A DNA stretch of 64,000 nucleotides from Rheinheimera oceanensis (GCF_018831085.1 NZ_JAGPNM010000003.1:1-64000); one strand, 5' to 3'; shown: positions 27,031 through 36,447, counted from the first letter of the stretch. Notes: generated by a model from the sequence alone, not told the origin. Numbers and translations are program-made.

Positions 27031-27651
27031 ATGATTGGACGTTTACGCGGTATTCTGCTGGAAAAGCAGGCGCCGGACTTATTAATAGAAGTGGCAGGTG
27101 TCGGCTATGAGGTTCAGCTGCCGCTGACCAGTTTTTATCAGCTACCGGCTATAGGTGTAGAAGCCACTATTTATACCCATTTTGTTGTACGCGAAGATGC
27201 GCAGCTGTTATACGGCTTTGTTAATCAGGCTGAGCGAGCGCTGTTTCGTCAACTGATTAAAGCCAACGGAGTTGGTCCCAAATTAGCGCTGACGATATTA
27301 TCCGGTATGACCGCGCAGCAATTTGTGCGCTGTGTCCAACTTGATGATGTCAGCACCCTGGTGAAGTTGCCGGGAGTGGGCAAAAAAACGGCAGAGCGTT
27401 TAGTGGTAGAAATGCGTGACCGGTTAAAAGACTGGGGCATAGCGCCCAGCACCCCGGTTACCGATGGCTTAGTGCTACAAGATGATCAAGCGATTTTCAG
27501 CCCTGAGCAAAGTGCAGAGCAAGATGCTGCCAGTGCCTTGGTATCGCTGGGTTACAGCCAGCTGCAAGCTGATAAAGCTGTACAAAAGACTAAACAAAGC
27601 GGAATGAGCAGTGAACAGCTTATTAAAGCAGCGCTGCGGAGCATGATGTAA
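27031..27651 (+). CDS. ruvA: Holliday junction branch-migration protein RuvA
   Basis: A 206-residue tetrameric junction-binding subunit. It begins M-I-G-R-L-R-G, the RuvA hallmark, with an OB-fold domain (1-62), helix-hairpin-helix segments ([10 protein letters not shown] and [12 protein letters not shown] near 73-82 and 110-121) and a C-terminal RuvB-binding domain (about 158-206). A 34-base gap separates it from ruvC, and ruvB begins three bases after its stop, so ruvAB are coupled. Confidence 0.97.
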   Translation: MIGRLRGILLEKQAPDLLIEVAGVGYEVQLPLTSFYQLPAIGVEATIYTHFVVREDAQLLYGFVNQAERALFRQLIKANGVGPKLALTILSGMTAQQFVRCVQLDDVSTLVKLPGVGKKTAERLVVEMRDRLKDWGIAPSTPVTDGLVLQDDQAIFSPEQSAEQDAASALVSLGYSQLQADKAVQKTKQSGMSSEQLIKAALRSMM

Positions 27652-27654
27652 GCC

Positions 27655-28665
27655 ATGATAGAAGCTGATCGTTTAATTCAAACCAGTGCCACCCGCGAAG
27701 ACGAGGTAATTGACCGCGCGATAAGGCCCAAAACCCTGGCCGACTACACCGGACAAGAGCATGTTTGCCAGCAGATGGCCATTTTCATTGAGGCCGCCCG
27801 TGGCAGGGGGGATCCGCTGGACCACCTGCTGATTTTTGGCCCGCCGGGTTTGGGTAAAACTACACTGGCGATGATCGTGGCCAATGAAATGGGCGTAAAT
27901 ATTAAAACCACCTCGGGCCCGGTGCTGGAAAAAGCCGGTGACTTAGCGGCGCTACTTACCAACCTTGAGCCAAACGATGTGTTGTTTATTGACGAGATCC
28001 ACCGCTTAAGCCCGGTAGTGGAAGAAATTCTTTATCCGGCGATGGAAGACTATCAACTCGATATCATGATAGGCGAGGGCCCAGCGGCGCGCTCCATAAA
28101 ACTGGATTTACCGCCGTTTACCCTGGTTGGCGCGACTACCCGTGCCGGAGCCTTAACCTCACCGCTACGCGATCGCTTTGGCATAGTGCAGCGGCTGGAG
28201 TTTTATAAAGTGGCCGAGTTAACGCAGATTATTCTGCGATCAGCACATTTTCTTAATTTAGTGTTAGACGAAGCCGGTGCGGCAGAAATTGCCAGACGTT
28301 CGCGCGGTACGCCCCGTATCGCTAACCGGTTACTACGCCGTGTGCGCGATTATGCCCAGGTTAAAGCCAATGGTGAGGTAACGGTAGACATAGCCGCACA
28401 GGCACTGTTAATGGTAGATGTTGATGCCGAAGGCTTCGACTATATGGACCGTAAGCTTTTGCTGGCGATTATTGAAAAGTTTATGGGGGGCCCGGTTGGT
28501 TTAGATAACTTAGCCGCCGCCATTGGCGAAGAAAAAGATACTATTGAAGATGTGATAGAACCGTTCTTAATTCAGCAGGGTTTTATTCAGCGTACGCCGC
28601 GTGGCCGTATTGCCTCGCCACGGGCGTATCAGCATTTTGGTTTCGATTTACCGCAAACAGATTAG
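27655..28665 (+). CDS. ruvB: Holliday junction helicase RuvB
   Basis: A 336-residue AAA+ motor that drives branch migration with RuvA. L-A-D-Y-T-G-Q (33-39) and Walker [10 protein letters not shown] (about 65-73) are present, with Walker [10 protein letters not shown], sensor 1 in G-A-T-T-R-A-G, an arginine finger region R-D-R-F-G, and the C-terminal winged helix with R-T-P-R-G-R. Length equals the E. coli protein. Last gene of the aspS-ruvB run. Confidence 0.97.
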   Translation: MIEADRLIQTSATREDEVIDRAIRPKTLADYTGQEHVCQQMAIFIEAARGRGDPLDHLLIFGPPGLGKTTLAMIVANEMGVNIKTTSGPVLEKAGDLAALLTNLEPNDVLFIDEIHRLSPVVEEILYPAMEDYQLDIMIGEGPAARSIKLDLPPFTLVGATTRAGALTSPLRDRFGIVQRLEFYKVAELTQIILRSAHFLNLVLDEAGAAEIARRSRGTPRIANRLLRRVRDYAQVKANGEVTVDIAAQALLMVDVDAEGFDYMDRKLLLAIIEKFMGGPVGLDNLAAAIGEEKDTIEDVIEPFLIQQGFIQRTPRGRIASPRAYQHFGFDLPQTD

Positions 28666-28689
28666 TAAATTAACATTCCCTAACCAGTT

Positions 28690-28805
28690 TAAGCTGTAGT
28701 TAGGCGGCAAATGAGCGAGCTGAAACGCCAGCGCGACCCCATGAACATAGTTTCCTATGTGATTAGAATGAGCGAATGCAGCCAACAACACTGCAGCTCC
28801 AACCA
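28690..28805. other. structured intergenic sequence, possible dispersed repeat
   Basis: Non-coding DNA with short perfect hairpins: ACATAG-TTTC-CTATGT (28745-28760) and TGCAG...CTGCA just downstream (28778-28796). From memory, sequences of this kind recur between genes in Rheinheimera and Alishewanella relatives. I see no second copy in this window, so the repeat call rests on recollection. Confidence 0.3.
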
Positions 28806-28816
28806 GGAGCGCGGAT

Positions 28817-28844
28817 AAAAAAAAAGCCCGCTCAGGGAGCGGGC
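28817..28844 (-). terminator. strong rho-independent terminator
   Basis: Read on the minus strand: GCCCGCTC, loop CCT, GAGCGGGC, then nine T residues. The 8-bp all-matched stem is GC-rich. It does not serve ruvB, which runs the other way, so it must end a minus-strand transcript. Confidence 0.85.
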
Positions 28845-28993
28845 AATGCAACAAGTTGAAGGAGTGCTTCAAAAAATCCAGGGAACATGCTTAAGCAGCA
28901 ACAAAATTTGGTAATAACACAAATCTCGCTGCCAAATGATCTTCACTAAAGTGCGGTAACTTCTTGCCTCACTTTTGCGCTAGCTCAGAACAC
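28817..28993 (-). ncRNA. candidate small RNA with own promoter and terminator
   Basis: On the minus strand a sigma-70-like promoter (29029-29001) is followed by about 177 bases without a credible protein gene and then by an intrinsic terminator with nine T residues. This is the signature of a free-standing small RNA. An 18-codon frame starting at 28888 runs into the terminator hairpin but lacks a ribosome-binding site. I could not match the sequence to 6S, Spot 42, GcvB, RyhB, RNase P, tmRNA or SRP RNA. The 5' end is inferred from the -10 position. Confidence 0.5.
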
Positions 28994-29000
28994 AGGCGTA

Positions 29001-29029
29001 ATAATAAGGATTTCGAGTAATTACTTCAA
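29001..29029 (-). promoter_or_regulatory. promoter of the candidate small RNA
   Basis: On the minus strand TTGAAG (-35, 29029-29024), a 17-base spacer and TATTAT (-10, 29006-29001). Four of six and five of six consensus matches at ideal spacing. Confidence 0.5.
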
Positions 29030-29411
29030 ACGAGAAAATTTAGCGCCAAGGTATTAGAAAAACTAATGCCTGGCAAAAGTGACTTCGCGTTAAATTTAGC
29101 CAACCTTTGGAATGGCTTCCTCGCAAGTGCACTGTTCATCTGGGGTTAATCTTCAGCGTGGAAGATACAGCACATTACTTTTTATCAGGTTTCCATAGGT
29201 GGATGTTGGATTAAGTGTGTCTGGCATATAGGGCTAAATGAGGTATAAAAAATGTATTTTTACGGAACCTCACAACGTTACATGGGTCAACAGAAACAAA
29301 TGAAAATTACAAGTAGCTGGTGAAGAAAAATATAGTTGCCGTTCTGCTTGTCAGGCAATTGAGTTAGTGTCCCGGCTTACTTATCATATGCAGCAATTAA
29401 AGCGAATGCTC
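29030..29411. other. AT-rich intergenic stretch upstream of ybgC
   Basis: I see no gene here. It probably holds the promoter for the ybgC-tol-pal operon: TATAAA at 29244-29249 and TATAGT at 29331-29336 are possible -10 elements, without a convincing -35 partner for either. Confidence 0.4.
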
Positions 29412-29822
29412 ATGTCAGAAACAGTCTTTACATTCCCTGTGCGTGTGTACTATGAAGATACCGATGCAGGGGGAATAGTATATTATGCTAATTATTTAAA
29501 ATTTTTTGAACGAGCGCGCACCGAGTGGTTGCGCGCCCTGGGTATTGAACAGGATTTATTATTGTCAAATAATGTCGCTTTTGTTGTTACACAAGTTTTA
29601 ATGGATAACAAAAAGCCAGCGAGATTTAATGAATTATTGACGGTGTCTAGCCAAATCAGTACCTTAAAGCAAGCTAGTATGGTTTTTGAGCAAAATATTC
29701 ATAATGGTGCGGCAGAGTTAATCTGTTCAGCACGTATTAAAGTAGCCTGTATTTCATTACAGGAGATGAAGGCCAGGGCTTTTCCGGCCAAAGTGTCAGA
29801 GGTGTTAGCGCGTGGCAGGTGA
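29412..29822 (+). CDS. ybgC: YbgC acyl-CoA thioesterase of the tol-pal cluster
   Basis: A 136-residue hotdog-fold thioesterase. [14 protein letters not shown] (about 10-23) carries the conserved Asp of the YbgC class. It acts on short-chain or ACP-bound acyl groups at the inner face of the membrane. The frame is open from GTG at 29367; ATG 29412 is preferred because it starts directly before the conserved domain, though ATG 29406 and 29388 cannot be excluded. The stop overlaps the start of tolQ by 11 bases, as in most gammaproteobacterial tol operons. Confidence 0.9.
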   Translation: MSETVFTFPVRVYYEDTDAGGIVYYANYLKFFERARTEWLRALGIEQDLLLSNNVAFVVTQVLMDNKKPARFNELLTVSSQISTLKQASMVFEQNIHNGAAELICSARIKVACISLQEMKARAFPAKVSEVLARGR

Positions 29823-30501
29823 AATTTCTATTTTAAGTTTGTTGATCGAAGCCAGTTTTGTTGTGCAACTGGTTATGCTGATTTTACTGGCAATGTCAGT
29901 AATGTCATGGACTATGATTTTCCGCCGCCGTAAAGCCTTAAGTGAAGCTGTGGTTGAAGCAAAGAAGTTTGAAGATAAGTTCTGGTCGGGAGTTGACTTA
30001 GCTAAATTATATAATGAAGTCAGCGCCAGAGCATCCAACAATGGTTTAGAAACCCTGTTTAAAGCCGGTTTTAAAGAGTTTGCCCGCCTGCATAAAACCA
30101 ACAGCCGGCAACCTGCAGCAGTAATGGAAGGTACGCAACGCGCAATGCGGGTTGGTTTATCGCGCGAGGTAGAGCGGTTGGAAATGCATTTACCGTTTTT
30201 AGCCACGGTTGGTTCTATCAGCCCTTATATCGGCCTGTTCGGCACAGTATGGGGTATTATGAACTCATTTATTGCTTTAGGTGCCGTAGAGCAAGCTACG
30301 CTTGCAATGGTAGCGCCGGGTATTGCCGAAGCACTTATTGCTACGGCAATTGGTTTATTTGCTGCAATTCCTGCGGTAATTGCCTACAACAAATTTTCAC
30401 ATCAGGTAGAAGTGCTGGAAAGTAGCTATGCCAACTTTGTTGAAGAGTTTGCCAATATTCTGCACCGGCAGGCTGTATCTAACGGCGGAGAAGCTGCCTG
30501 A
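29812..30501 (+). CDS. tolQ: Tol-Pal motor subunit TolQ
   Basis: A 229-residue inner-membrane protein of the MotA/ExbB/TolQ family. Three membrane helices are visible (about 13-33, 130-152 with [14 protein letters not shown], and 165-187). With TolR it forms the proton channel that energises TolA. The start is GTG 29812, supported by AGAGG at 29798-29802 and overlap with ybgC. Its stop overlaps the tolR start. Confidence 0.95.
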   Translation: MAGEISILSLLIEASFVVQLVMLILLAMSVMSWTMIFRRRKALSEAVVEAKKFEDKFWSGVDLAKLYNEVSARASNNGLETLFKAGFKEFARLHKTNSRQPAAVMEGTQRAMRVGLSREVERLEMHLPFLATVGSISPYIGLFGTVWGIMNSFIALGAVEQATLAMVAPGIAEALIATAIGLFAAIPAVIAYNKFSHQVEVLESSYANFVEEFANILHRQAVSNGGEAA

Positions 30502-30932
30502 TGTATGTACGTAAAAAACGTCGTTTGAAGGCTGAAATAAACGTAGTGCCCTATATCGATGTTATGTTGGTGCTATTGGTCATTTTTATGGTGACCACGC
30601 CGTTGATTACTCAGGGTGTGAAGGTAGAATTACCTAAATCAGCAGCAGAGCCTATAAAGCAAATGCAAGACGGTAAAACACCACTTGTCGCCACAGTAGA
30701 TCAGGACGGCTTGTACTATTTTGAGAAAGATGGCAAACAGCAGGGTCCATTTACTGCGGCTGAGTTAACGGTGGAAGTAGCCAGTTGGCTGAAAATAGAG
30801 CCGGGTACGCAAGTGATAGTAAAGGGTGATCGTAAAGTTAGTTATGATGCTGTTATCCGCCTGATCAATGTGCTTAAAGGTGCTGGTGCGCCTTCTGTAG
30901 GCCTGATGACAGATAACGTGGATTCAAATTAA
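30501..30932 (+). CDS. tolR: Tol-Pal motor subunit TolR
   Basis: A 143-residue ExbD/TolR-family protein with one N-terminal membrane helix (about 17-36). The essential channel Asp lies at the helix start in V-P-Y-I-D-V-M-L-V-L-L. The periplasmic domain follows. It overlaps tolQ by one base and tolA begins two bases after it, so the three are translated as a unit. Confidence 0.95.
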   Translation: MYVRKKRRLKAEINVVPYIDVMLVLLVIFMVTTPLITQGVKVELPKSAAEPIKQMQDGKTPLVATVDQDGLYYFEKDGKQQGPFTAAELTVEVASWLKIEPGTQVIVKGDRKVSYDAVIRLINVLKGAGAPSVGLMTDNVDSN

Positions 30933-30933
30933 A

Positions 30934-31851
30934 ATGGCTGTTGCAATAGATCCACAACTCGCGAAGTCGCTTGGCCTGCATTTGGCTATAGTGATAGTGC
31001 TGATTTTTGGTGCAGATTTTTCCAGTACACCTGAGATGGTGAGTGTTAGCCAGGAATCTGAAGGCAAAGCACCAATTGAAGCCGTAGCGATAGATCAACA
31101 GCAGTTAAACAACCGGGTGCAACAAATGCAGCAGGAGCGTGACAACGCCCGGGCTGCTGAAGAAAAACGTATTCGTGATTTGGAGCGCCGGGCCCAGCAG
31201 GCAGAAAGAAATCGTGCCGAAGAAGAGGCACGTTTAAAGCGGGTAGCTGCTGAGAAACGTCAGGCCGATGAAGAAGCACAACGGTCCCGGGCTGCCGCTG
31301 CAGATGCGAAAAGACAGCAGGAGCAGGAAGCTGCTAAAGCGCGTGAAGCGGAGCAGGCCAGAATAGCGAAAGAACAAGAGCGGAAAAAAGCGGAAGAGGC
31401 GGCCAAGGCCGCAGAGCAAAAACGTAAAGCTGAGCAGGAAGCTGCAGAGAAAGCGGCTGCGGAGCGTGCCCGTCAGGCTGCAGAAGCTAAAGAACGTGCC
31501 GAGCAGGAAAGAGCTATGCAGGAACAGTTGGCTAAAGAAGCTCAGGCCCGTTCAGCTGCCAGAGCAAGGCAGGCCGCGACCGAAGTGCAGCGTTATACTG
31601 CGCTGATCCGCGATGCGGTGCAGCGCAATTTGTTGGTTGATGAAAGTATGCGTGGCCGGTCGTGCCGGATAAATATTCGCTTAGCGAGTAATGGTTTTGT
31701 TACTAATGTTGGTGTTATCAACGGTGACAAAACAGTATGTGACGCCGCTGTGCGGGCTGTAAACCGTGCAGGTACTTTACCTGTGTCGCCAGACCCGGAT
31801 GTGTATAACCAGTTGAAAGACATTAACTTAACGGTGAGTCCAGAATTTTGA
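30934..31851 (+). CDS. tolA: Tol-Pal energy transducer TolA
   Basis: A 305-residue periplasm-spanning protein. One membrane anchor (about 11-28) contains the S-x3-H-x-x-H-type face (S-L-G-L-H-L) used to contact TolQR. A very long Ala/Glu/Lys/Arg helix (about 55-215) follows, rich in repeated A-E-E/K-A-A units, then a globular C-terminal domain (about 220-305) with two cysteines that binds TolB/Pal. Repetitive codons in the helix are expected for TolA and are not a sign of degeneration. Confidence 0.95.
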   Translation: MAVAIDPQLAKSLGLHLAIVIVLIFGADFSSTPEMVSVSQESEGKAPIEAVAIDQQQLNNRVQQMQQERDNARAAEEKRIRDLERRAQQAERNRAEEEARLKRVAAEKRQADEEAQRSRAAAADAKRQQEQEAAKAREAEQARIAKEQERKKAEEAAKAAEQKRKAEQEAAEKAAAERARQAAEAKERAEQERAMQEQLAKEAQARSAARARQAATEVQRYTALIRDAVQRNLLVDESMRGRSCRINIRLASNGFVTNVGVINGDKTVCDAAVRAVNRAGTLPVSPDPDVYNQLKDINLTVSPEF

Positions 31852-31853
31852 TT

Positions 31854-33200
31854 ATGTTTAAATTGTTCAGAAATGCAGTTGTTATTATATCGCTGATGTT
31901 AAGTACAGTTGCTCAGGCATCTTTAGAAATTGTAATTACCGAGGGTATCGACTCTGCCCGGCCAATTGCAATACTGCCATTTACTTTTAAAGGTGCTAAT
32001 TTACCTAAAGAGCGTATAGATGAAGTGATTGCGGCTGACCTGATGCGCAGCGGCAAATTTAGCCCGTTGGCCAGTATAAAAATGCCGCAGCGGCCACCAA
32101 CTTCAGCACAAATTGATTACGCTGCCTGGGCACGTGAAGGTGTTGAGGCTATTGTTATTGGCCAGATAACAGAAATAGGTATTGACCGTTATACTGTTAG
32201 TTTTGAATTAGTTGATGTTTTAAAGGGTAGTAACAGCGCAGACAGGCAATCATTAAATGCTGGCCGTTTAACCGGCAGTAATGCTCATATTCTTGATAGC
32301 CGTGAAACCACCATTAATGGCAGCCAGTTCCGTCAGTATGCCCATCGTATCAGCGACATAGTATATGAAAAGCTGACCGGTGAACGCGGAGCGTTTTTAA
32401 CCAAAATTGCGTATGTATTAGTAAATCGCAACCAGCAGTTCCCATATCAGTTGGTTGTTGCTGATTATGATGGTGCAAATGAGCAAGTGTTATTACGCTC
32501 GAAAGAGCCGTTAATGTCGCCAAGCTGGTCACCTGATGGTACCAAATTGGCCTATGTAACATTTGAGAAACGCCAGTCACAGATTTATATTCAGGATATT
32601 TATAGCGGACGCCGCACTATGTTAAGCAGTTCACCGGGTATTAACGGTGCGCCAACATGGTCGCCGGACGGGAAGCGTTTAGCCATGGTACTGTCGAAAG
32701 ACGGTAATGCAGAAATCTACGTGATGGAAGTAGCTACCAAGGCATTAACGCGGGTAACAAATCATCGTGCTATCGACACTGAACCGTCGTGGGCACCTGA
32801 TGGTAAGGAGCTGCTATTTAGTTCGGAGCGAGGTGGCAATCCGCAACTTTATAGCGTAAATTTGTTAACGGGTGCAACCAGACGTTTAACCTTTGAAGGT
32901 GAAATGAATCTGGCGGGCTCTTACACTCCGGATGGAAATTCGGTTGTAATGGTGAATCGCACCAGAGGGCAGTATCACATTGCAAAAATGGATCGTCAGA
33001 CCCGCTTTATGCAAGTGTTAACAAAAACAAATCTGGACGAGTCACCCAGCGTGGCGCCAAATGGTTCTATGATTATTTATAGTACCACTCATGGTTCTTC
33101 GCAGGTGTTAGCACTGGTTTCTATGGACGGCCGTTTTAAAGCGCGTCTGCCGGCGGTAGAAGGGCAAGTTAAATCTCCGTCGTGGTCGCCGTTTTTATAA
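31854..33200 (+). CDS. tolB: Tol-Pal periplasmic protein TolB
   Basis: A 448-residue periplasmic protein. A signal peptide ends near A-Q-A-S (residues 20-23), followed by the N-terminal TolB domain and a beta-propeller built from repeated S-W-S-P-D-G-T/K blocks ([27 protein letters not shown]). It binds Pal and TolA at the outer membrane. ATG 31854 is chosen; two codons earlier a TTG overlaps the tolA stop. Confidence 0.95.
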   Translation: MFKLFRNAVVIISLMLSTVAQASLEIVITEGIDSARPIAILPFTFKGANLPKERIDEVIAADLMRSGKFSPLASIKMPQRPPTSAQIDYAAWAREGVEAIVIGQITEIGIDRYTVSFELVDVLKGSNSADRQSLNAGRLTGSNAHILDSRETTINGSQFRQYAHRISDIVYEKLTGERGAFLTKIAYVLVNRNQQFPYQLVVADYDGANEQVLLRSKEPLMSPSWSPDGTKLAYVTFEKRQSQIYIQDIYSGRRTMLSSSPGINGAPTWSPDGKRLAMVLSKDGNAEIYVMEVATKALTRVTNHRAIDTEPSWAPDGKELLFSSERGGNPQLYSVNLLTGATRRLTFEGEMNLAGSYTPDGNSVVMVNRTRGQYHIAKMDRQTRFMQVLTKTNLDESPSVAPNGSMIIYSTTHGSSQVLALVSMDGRFKARLPAVEGQVKSPSWSPFL

Positions 33201-33240
33201 AAGAAAAGCGTTATTACATTTAAATACTAAGGACAACATC

Positions 33241-33762
33241 ATGAAATTAAATAAAGTGTTAAAAGGTTTATTGATTGCATTACCAGTGCTGACCATGGCT
33301 GCTTGTAGCTCAACTTCTTCAACTGACGCATCTGATGCTGATACCTCTGGTGTTGGCCGCGAGACTGTGCAAGTTGATACTGCCAGCCAAACAGTAAGCC
33401 CTGCTGAGCAGTTACGCCAGAAGCTGGAAGCTCTGCGTCAGGAAAATACAGTTTACTTCGATTTTGACAAAGCGACTGTACGTCCTGAGTTCATTGAAGT
33501 ACTGCAAGCTCACGGTGCTTTTTTAACAGCTAACCCAAGTGTTCGCGTTACTATTGAAGGCCACACTGACGAGCGCGGCACGCCAGAATACAACATCGCC
33601 CTGGGCGAGCGTCGTGCTATTTCTGTAGTACAGTATCTGCAAAACCTGGGTGTTTCTGCCGGCCAAATCTCAACTGTAAGCTACGGTGAAGAAAAGCCAG
33701 CTGATACATCACGTACCGAAGCAGGCTTTGCTAAAAACCGTCGTGCAGTGTTAGTCTACTAA
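33241..33762 (+). CDS. pal: peptidoglycan-associated lipoprotein Pal
   Basis: A 173-residue outer-membrane lipoprotein. The signal peptide ends in a lipobox with Cys22 (T-M-A-A-C). A Ser/Asp-rich linker is followed by an OmpA-like peptidoglycan-binding domain: [10 protein letters not shown] near residue 75, [10 protein letters not shown] and N-x-x-L-G-E-R-R-A. Part of the constriction machinery with TolQRAB. AAGGA precedes the ATG after a 40-base gap. Confidence 0.97.
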   Translation: MKLNKVLKGLLIALPVLTMAACSSTSSTDASDADTSGVGRETVQVDTASQTVSPAEQLRQKLEALRQENTVYFDFDKATVRPEFIEVLQAHGAFLTANPSVRVTIEGHTDERGTPEYNIALGERRAISVVQYLQNLGVSAGQISTVSYGEEKPADTSRTEAGFAKNRRAVLVY

Positions 33763-33780
33763 TCCAGACTCATTACTACA

Positions 33781-34593
33781 TTGATACGCATGACAGTGAA
33801 ATATACTCTGCTTACAGCGATAACACTGGCTCACGCCAGTGCTATCGCAAATCCGGCGCCGGTTACTGATATTAACCGCAACCGAACTGCTATTAACACT
33901 ACTCAACAGGCTCAGCCTGCGGGTTCAATAGAACAACGCTTAACTGCGCTTGAACGTATTGTTGAAGCAAGGTCAGATGCACAGCTTCGCATGGCACAAC
34001 AGTTACAATCGCTACTGGACGAAGTCAGCGAGCTGCGTGGAGTAACTGAAACACATACGTATCAGCTTGACGAAATCCTGCAGCGTCAGCGCGATATCTA
34101 TCAGGAGATAGACCGGCGTGTCAGTGCTATACAGACAACGCCGTCTGCCAATATACCGACCATACCTGCTAATACCTCAGCACCTGCTGCGGGGGCTGCA
34201 GTGTATTCATCTGATGTTTCAGAAAATGAAGCCTATGATAAAGCGGTAAACATGGTTCTGAAAGATCGCCGCTATGACGCAGCAATTCCTGAGTTCGAAA
34301 GCTTTATCAAGAATTACCCTGATTCAGGCTATGCGCCTAACGCACATTATTGGCTGGGACAGTTGTTATTTAACAATAATGAACTGGCTAAAGCAAAGAC
34401 GCATTTTGAACGGGTAGTAAAGAACTTCCCGGATTCCGGTAAAGTAGCTGACGCCTTATTAAAACTAGGGCAGGTGGCAGAGCGCGAGAACGACAAAAAT
34501 ACAGCACTGCGATATTATCGCCAGCTGCTGGAAAAACAGCCCAACGCTACTTCAGCGAAGCTGGCGCAGGATAGAATCAACGCACTTAAATAA
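33781..34593 (+). CDS. cpoB: cell division coordinator CpoB (YbgF)
   Basis: A 270-residue periplasmic protein. After a signal peptide (about 1-23) comes a coiled-coil trimerisation segment (I-E-Q-R-L-T-A-L-E-R-I-V, about 49-115), a Pro/Ala/Thr linker and three TPR repeats (about 150-268) with Y-D-K-A-V, G-Q-L-L-F-N-N and Y-R-Q-L-L-E-K. CpoB links the Tol machine to PBP1B during septation. Last gene of the tol-pal operon, followed by a clear terminator. Confidence 0.92.
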   Translation: MIRMTVKYTLLTAITLAHASAIANPAPVTDINRNRTAINTTQQAQPAGSIEQRLTALERIVEARSDAQLRMAQQLQSLLDEVSELRGVTETHTYQLDEILQRQRDIYQEIDRRVSAIQTTPSANIPTIPANTSAPAAGAAVYSSDVSENEAYDKAVNMVLKDRRYDAAIPEFESFIKNYPDSGYAPNAHYWLGQLLFNNNELAKAKTHFERVVKNFPDSGKVADALLKLGQVAERENDKNTALRYYRQLLEKQPNATSAKLAQDRINALK

Positions 34594-34596
34594 TAC

Positions 34597-34621
34597 AAAC
34601 CCGGCTTAGGCCGGGTTTTTT
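34597..34621 (+). terminator. rho-independent terminator of the tol-pal operon
   Basis: AAACCCGGC, loop TTAG, GCCGGG and six T residues directly after cpoB. Confidence 0.92.
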
Positions 34622-34698
34622 CTGCAAGCTTTAACACCTCTAAACGCTGGCATTTTGAGCAGTCAGACCACATAGGCGTGGTTTTTAACACTTTTTGG

Positions 34699-34726
34699 TT
34701 GCACAAAAGCCGTAAATCAGTAAGAT
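34699..34726 (+). promoter_or_regulatory. promoter of the tRNA-Lys cluster
   Basis: TTGCAC (34699-34704), 16-base spacer, TAAGAT (34721-34726), then a GC-rich discriminator (GCGTCCGCGG), the arrangement usual for stringently controlled stable-RNA promoters. Confidence 0.6.
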
Positions 34727-34741
34727 ATGCGTCCGCGGTTA

Positions 34742-34817
34742 GGGTCATTAGCTCAGCTGGTAGAGCAGCGGACTTTTAATCCGTTGGTCGATGATTCGAA
34801 TTCATCATGACCCACCA
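34742..34817 (+). tRNA. tRNA-Lys(TTT), copy 1, altered T stem
   Basis: 76 bases with encoded CCA. The anticodon loop CTTTTAA gives UUU. The T arm reads GATGA-TTCGAAT-TCATC, so the stem stays paired but the pair closing the T loop is A-T instead of the nearly universal G53-C61. Confidence 0.95.
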
Positions 34818-34842
34818 ACCGCGCAAACTTTGATATCGAAAT

Positions 34843-34918
34843 GGGTCATTAGCTCAGCTGGTAGAGCAGCGGACTTTTAATCCGTTGGTCGATGATTCGA
34901 ATTCATCATGACCCACCA
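34843..34918 (+). tRNA. tRNA-Lys(TTT), copy 2, altered T stem
   Basis: Identical to copy 1, including the A53-T61 pair. It is separated from copy 1 by 25 bases. The spacer sequence around GATATCGA recurs in inverted sense in the next spacer. Confidence 0.95.
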
Positions 34919-34935
34919 CTTCGATATCCCTGTTT

Positions 34936-35011
34936 GGGTCATTAGCTCAGCTGGTAGAGCAGCGGACTTTTAATCCGTTGGTCGATGGTTCGAATCCATC
35001 ATGACCCACCA
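34936..35011 (+). tRNA. tRNA-Lys(TTT), copy 3
   Basis: 76 bases, CCA encoded, anticodon UUU, with the standard T arm GATGG-TTCGAAT-CCATC. Otherwise identical to copies 1 and 2. Confidence 0.97.
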
Positions 35012-35033
35012 ATTTTCTCCGTTTTTCCTGCAT

Positions 35034-35109
35034 GGGTCATTAGCTCAGCTGGTAGAGCAGCGGACTTTTAATCCGTTGGTCGATGGTTCGAATCCATCAT
35101 GACCCACCA
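35034..35109 (+). tRNA. tRNA-Lys(TTT), copy 4
   Basis: Identical to copy 3. It ends 34 bases before the -10 element of nadA, and I see no terminator between, so the transcript may read into nadA. Confidence 0.97.
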
Positions 35110-35143
35110 TGCCGCCATACTGTATTTTCTTAATTCGCAGCGC

Positions 35144-35149
35144 TATAAT
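35144..35149 (+). promoter_or_regulatory. -10 element upstream of nadA
   Basis: Perfect TATAAT 31 bases before the nadA start codon. No good -35 hexamer at 16-18 bases, so activity may need an activator or add to read-through from the tRNA cluster. Confidence 0.45.
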
Positions 35150-35180
35150 AGCCGCCCTTTAAAGTCAGCAGGTAAGCCCT

Positions 35181-36239
35181 ATGGAACAGACGTTGTATTT
35201 CACAGAGCAAGACTTTGCCTTTCCGAAAAAGCCACTGCCTCTGAGCGGTGACGAAAAGCAAGCCTATAAAGACCGTATCAAAACCCTGTTACAGCAAAAA
35301 GACGCTGTGTTGGTAGCACATTATTATACTGATCCGGAGATACAGGCGTTGGCTGAAGAAACCGGCGGCTGTGTGTCAGACTCTTTAGAAATGGCTCGTT
35401 TTGGTAATGAACATCCGGCGAAAACATTGATCGTTGCCGGGGTAAAGTTTATGGGCGAAACCGCCAAGATTCTTACCCCTAACAAAACGGTATTAATGCC
35501 CACGCTGGATGCTACCTGCTCGCTGGATTTAGGCTGCCCGGCAGAGCCGTTCTCAGCCTTTTGCGATGCGCATCCTGATCGTGTCGTAGTGGTATATGCC
35601 AATACCTCTGCTGCAGTAAAAGCCCGCGCCGACTGGGTGGTAACATCATCGATTGCATTGGATGTGGTGGATTATCTGGACAGCCAGGGTAAAAAAATCC
35701 TCTGGGGGCCGGATAAGCACCTGGGCGCCTGGGTACAAAAGCAAACCGGCGCTGATATGTTGCTGTGGAATGCCGCCTGTATCGTCCACGATGAATTTAA
35801 AGCCAAAGCGCTTATTGAGCTGAAAAAACAGTACCCTGATGCCGCAGTGCTGGTGCACCCGGAATCGCCTGACAGCGTAGTACAGTTAGCAGACGCTGTA
35901 GGTTCTACCAGCCAACTGATTAAAGCCAGCCAAACGCTGCCTAACGACACCTTTATTGTCGCCACTGATAAGGGCATCTTTTATAAGATGCAACAGCAGA
36001 TGCCCGGCAAAACCTTTATTGAGGCGCCAACCGGCGGTAACGGCGCTACTTGCCGCAGCTGTGCCCATTGCCCCTGGATGGCAATGAACGGCTTAAAAGC
36101 GATTGAGGCGGCCCTGACCGACACTAACGGCCATGAGATCTTTGTTGATGCCGCGCAGCGTGAAAAAGCCCTGATACCGTTAAACCGTATGCTGGGCTTT
36201 GCTGCTGATTTGAGAAAGCAGGTAAAAGGCAACGCCTGA
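35181..36239 (+). CDS. nadA: quinolinate synthase NadA
   Basis: A 352-residue [4Fe-4S] enzyme condensing iminoaspartate with dihydroxyacetone phosphate to quinolinate in NAD synthesis. The three cluster ligands are readable: Cys113 (D-A-T-C-S-L-D), Cys200 (N-A-A-C-I-V-H) and Cys297 in C-R-S-C-A-H-C. The active-site H-Y-Y-T (residues 47-50) is present. Length is close to the E. coli protein. The position after tol-pal and tRNA-Lys is the usual one in this group. It ends about 115 bases before tRNA-Ser. Confidence 0.96.
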   Translation: MEQTLYFTEQDFAFPKKPLPLSGDEKQAYKDRIKTLLQQKDAVLVAHYYTDPEIQALAEETGGCVSDSLEMARFGNEHPAKTLIVAGVKFMGETAKILTPNKTVLMPTLDATCSLDLGCPAEPFSAFCDAHPDRVVVVYANTSAAVKARADWVVTSSIALDVVDYLDSQGKKILWGPDKHLGAWVQKQTGADMLLWNAACIVHDEFKAKALIELKKQYPDAAVLVHPESPDSVVQLADAVGSTSQLIKASQTLPNDTFIVATDKGIFYKMQQQMPGKTFIEAPTGGNGATCRSCAHCPWMAMNGLKAIEAALTDTNGHEIFVDAAQREKALIPLNRMLGFAADLRKQVKGNA

Positions 36240-36301
36240 TAGACTTTTGGCCGGATATGTATAAAAAGCAGGCATAAACAAAGTACTACTGCATATAACA
36301 G

Positions 36302-36330
36302 TTGCAGCGCGCGGTGAATTTCCCTAGTAT
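36302..36330 (+). promoter_or_regulatory. promoter of tRNA-Ser
   Basis: TTGCAG (36302-36307), 17-base spacer, TAGTAT (36325-36330), GC-rich discriminator AGCCGCGC. Confidence 0.55.
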
Positions 36331-36354
36331 AGCCGCGCTTGCAACGCAAGTTCC

Positions 36355-36444
36355 GGAGAGATGGCTGAGTGGCTGAAGGCGCACGCCTGGAAAGTGTGTT
36401 TAGGTTAACCCCTAACGAGGGTTCGAATCCCTCTCTCTCCGCCA
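36355..36444 (+). tRNA. tRNA-Ser(GGA)
   Basis: A 90-base class II tRNA with a long variable arm (TAGGTTAACCCCTAA) and encoded CCA. The anticodon loop CTGGAAA gives GGA. The acceptor stem GGAGAGA pairs with TCTCTCC. Its 3' end is the left attachment sequence of the downstream defence island. Confidence 0.96.
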
Positions 36445-36447
36445 GAT
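36433..36447 (+). repeat. left direct repeat (attL-like) in the tRNA-Ser 3' end
   Basis: CTCTCTCC followed by GCCAGAT, covering the 3' acceptor strand and CCA. The same 15 bases recur at 46244-46259 with one extra C in the middle. The two copies bracket the restriction/RloC/zeta operon exactly. Confidence 0.65.

Noticed and set aside
28648..28872. 74-residue minus-strand open frame overlapping the ruvB end
   Set aside because: It crosses the strong terminator hairpin and the hairpin-rich segment, has no ribosome-binding site, and resembles no protein.
28832..28888. 18-codon minus-strand frame running into the small-RNA terminator
   Set aside because: No ribosome-binding site and the stop lies inside the terminator stem-loop; more likely chance within a non-coding RNA.
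28817..28993. 6S RNA as the identity of the small RNA
   Set aside because: Length is similar, but there is no long two-arm stem around a central bubble and no sequence likeness to gammaproteobacterial 6S RNA.
34742..34918. tRNA-Lys copies 1 and 2 as pseudogenes
   Set aside because: The two changed positions pair with each other, so the T stem is intact, and all other positions match the standard copies.
34742..35109. Regularly spaced 76-base repeats, CRISPR-like at first sight
   Set aside because: Each unit folds as a complete tRNA-Lys with CCA; spacers are short and of unequal length.
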